Assembly: GCA_017431185.1 (NCBI GenBank)
Contig: JAFRLP010000032.1
Span: forward strand, 1-6,413
From: Victivallales bacterium
GTDB lineage: Bacteria > Verrucomicrobiota > Lentisphaeria > Oligosphaerales > Oligosphaeraceae
DNA: 6,413 bases
Direction: 5' to 3'
A program made the position numbers and the translations under genes. Of the stretch, positions 6,288 to 6,413 are shown in pieces (within the stretch, counting starts at the first letter, position 1; the number at the start of each line of letters is the position of its first letter). The notes under the pieces are model-generated. The model did not search any database and was not told the DNA's origin. It worked only from the letters and a program-made list of their open reading frames with translations.

Positions 6288-6413
6288 ATGGAAAACAAAA
6301 TCAGCCAGGCGGAGCCAATCCTCCAGCAGTGCCTGGAAATGGCAGTCCGCAAAGGCGCCAGCGCAGTCATCGTCACATACGGACACGACACCACGCATGA
6401 ACTCAACTTTGAA
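6288..6413 (+). CDS. tldE: TldE/PmbA-family protein, N-terminal 42 residues only
   Basis: Only the first 42 codons are in the window (MENKISQAEPIL, then CLEMAVRKGASAVIVTYGHD up to the edge at FE). A helix followed by a 'KGA..a.V' strand and a stretch leading into a strand with Asn-Phe-Glu matches the N-terminal domain shared by TldD and TldE/PmbA. Placement 72 bp after tldD on the same strand makes this the expected non-catalytic partner, which caps the TldD active site. TldE lacks the HExxxH motif, but that region lies outside the window, so a second TldD-like copy cannot be excluded by sequence. Its start is set by the ribosome binding site at 6275-6280. Confidence 0.75.
   Translation, partial: MENKISQAEPILQQCLEMAVRKGASAVIVTYGHDTTHELNFE

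Noticed and set aside
4929..6398. 489-codon minus-strand open frame opposite tldD and the start of tldE
   Set aside because: It is a mirror of tldD codon bias with an Ala/Gly/Asp/Val-rich sequence and no motif; the plus-strand TldD signature is unambiguous.
1..6413. Search for CRISPR arrays, tRNA/rRNA genes, insertion sequences, integrase or defence genes
   Set aside because: No regular repeats with spacers, no cloverleaf or rRNA motifs, no transposase or nuclease signatures, and no terminal inverted repeats were seen; all sizeable coding space is taken by the six genes listed.
4842..6413. A RiPP or microcin cluster around tldD/tldE
   Set aside because: TldD/TldE can mature such peptides, but no short precursor-peptide gene, cyclase or exporter lies in the window, so nothing here supports it.

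Overview
The window most resembles a member of the PVC group, and probably Lentisphaerota (Victivallis/Lentisphaera-like). The basis is a near-canonical PVC-style prepilin N-terminus ([16 protein letters not shown], then [10 protein letters not shown]), a hybrid GntR/LacI regulator lying directly upstream of that prepilin gene, a carbohydrate-active enzyme alongside, and moderately GC-rich coding sequence judged by eye. The lineage is inferred from these traits; no marker gene proves it.

Layout. Four genes lie on the minus strand and read right to left. They are a cytoplasmic glycoside hydrolase (GHL6/GH151-like, 2563-4617), a divergent short RecO only 15 bp behind it (1924-2547), a GntR-type regulator with a LacI-like sensor domain (590-1777), and a type II secretion-style pseudopilin (1-554, cut by the left edge). 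On the plus strand are tldD (4842-6215) and the start of its usual partner tldE/pmbA (6288-6413, cut by the right edge). The 224-bp gap at 4618-4841 is a divergent promoter region. It holds a good promoter for each direction, and the glycosidase promoter has its -10 embedded in a perfect 11-bp palindrome.

How the parts may work together. The regulator has the form of a sugar- or ligand-sensing repressor. Its own promoter and the glycosidase promoter share the octamer ATTACAGT at the -10, so it may control both itself and the glycosidase. The pseudopilin would be co-transcribed with the regulator. This fits a small substrate-responsive carbohydrate-use module with a PVC-type surface pseudopilin. 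RecO (recombinational repair) and TldD/TldE (metalloprotease that processes peptides) are housekeeping or unrelated functions that sit next to it.

I see no CRISPR array, tRNA, rRNA, insertion sequence or phage gene. The most unusual points are the apparently leaderless regulator mRNA, the palindrome on the glycosidase -10, the pseudopilin's Cys (not Gly) before the expected cleavage point, recO in a glycosidase operon, and a strong hairpin near the end of tldD followed by a second one before tldE.
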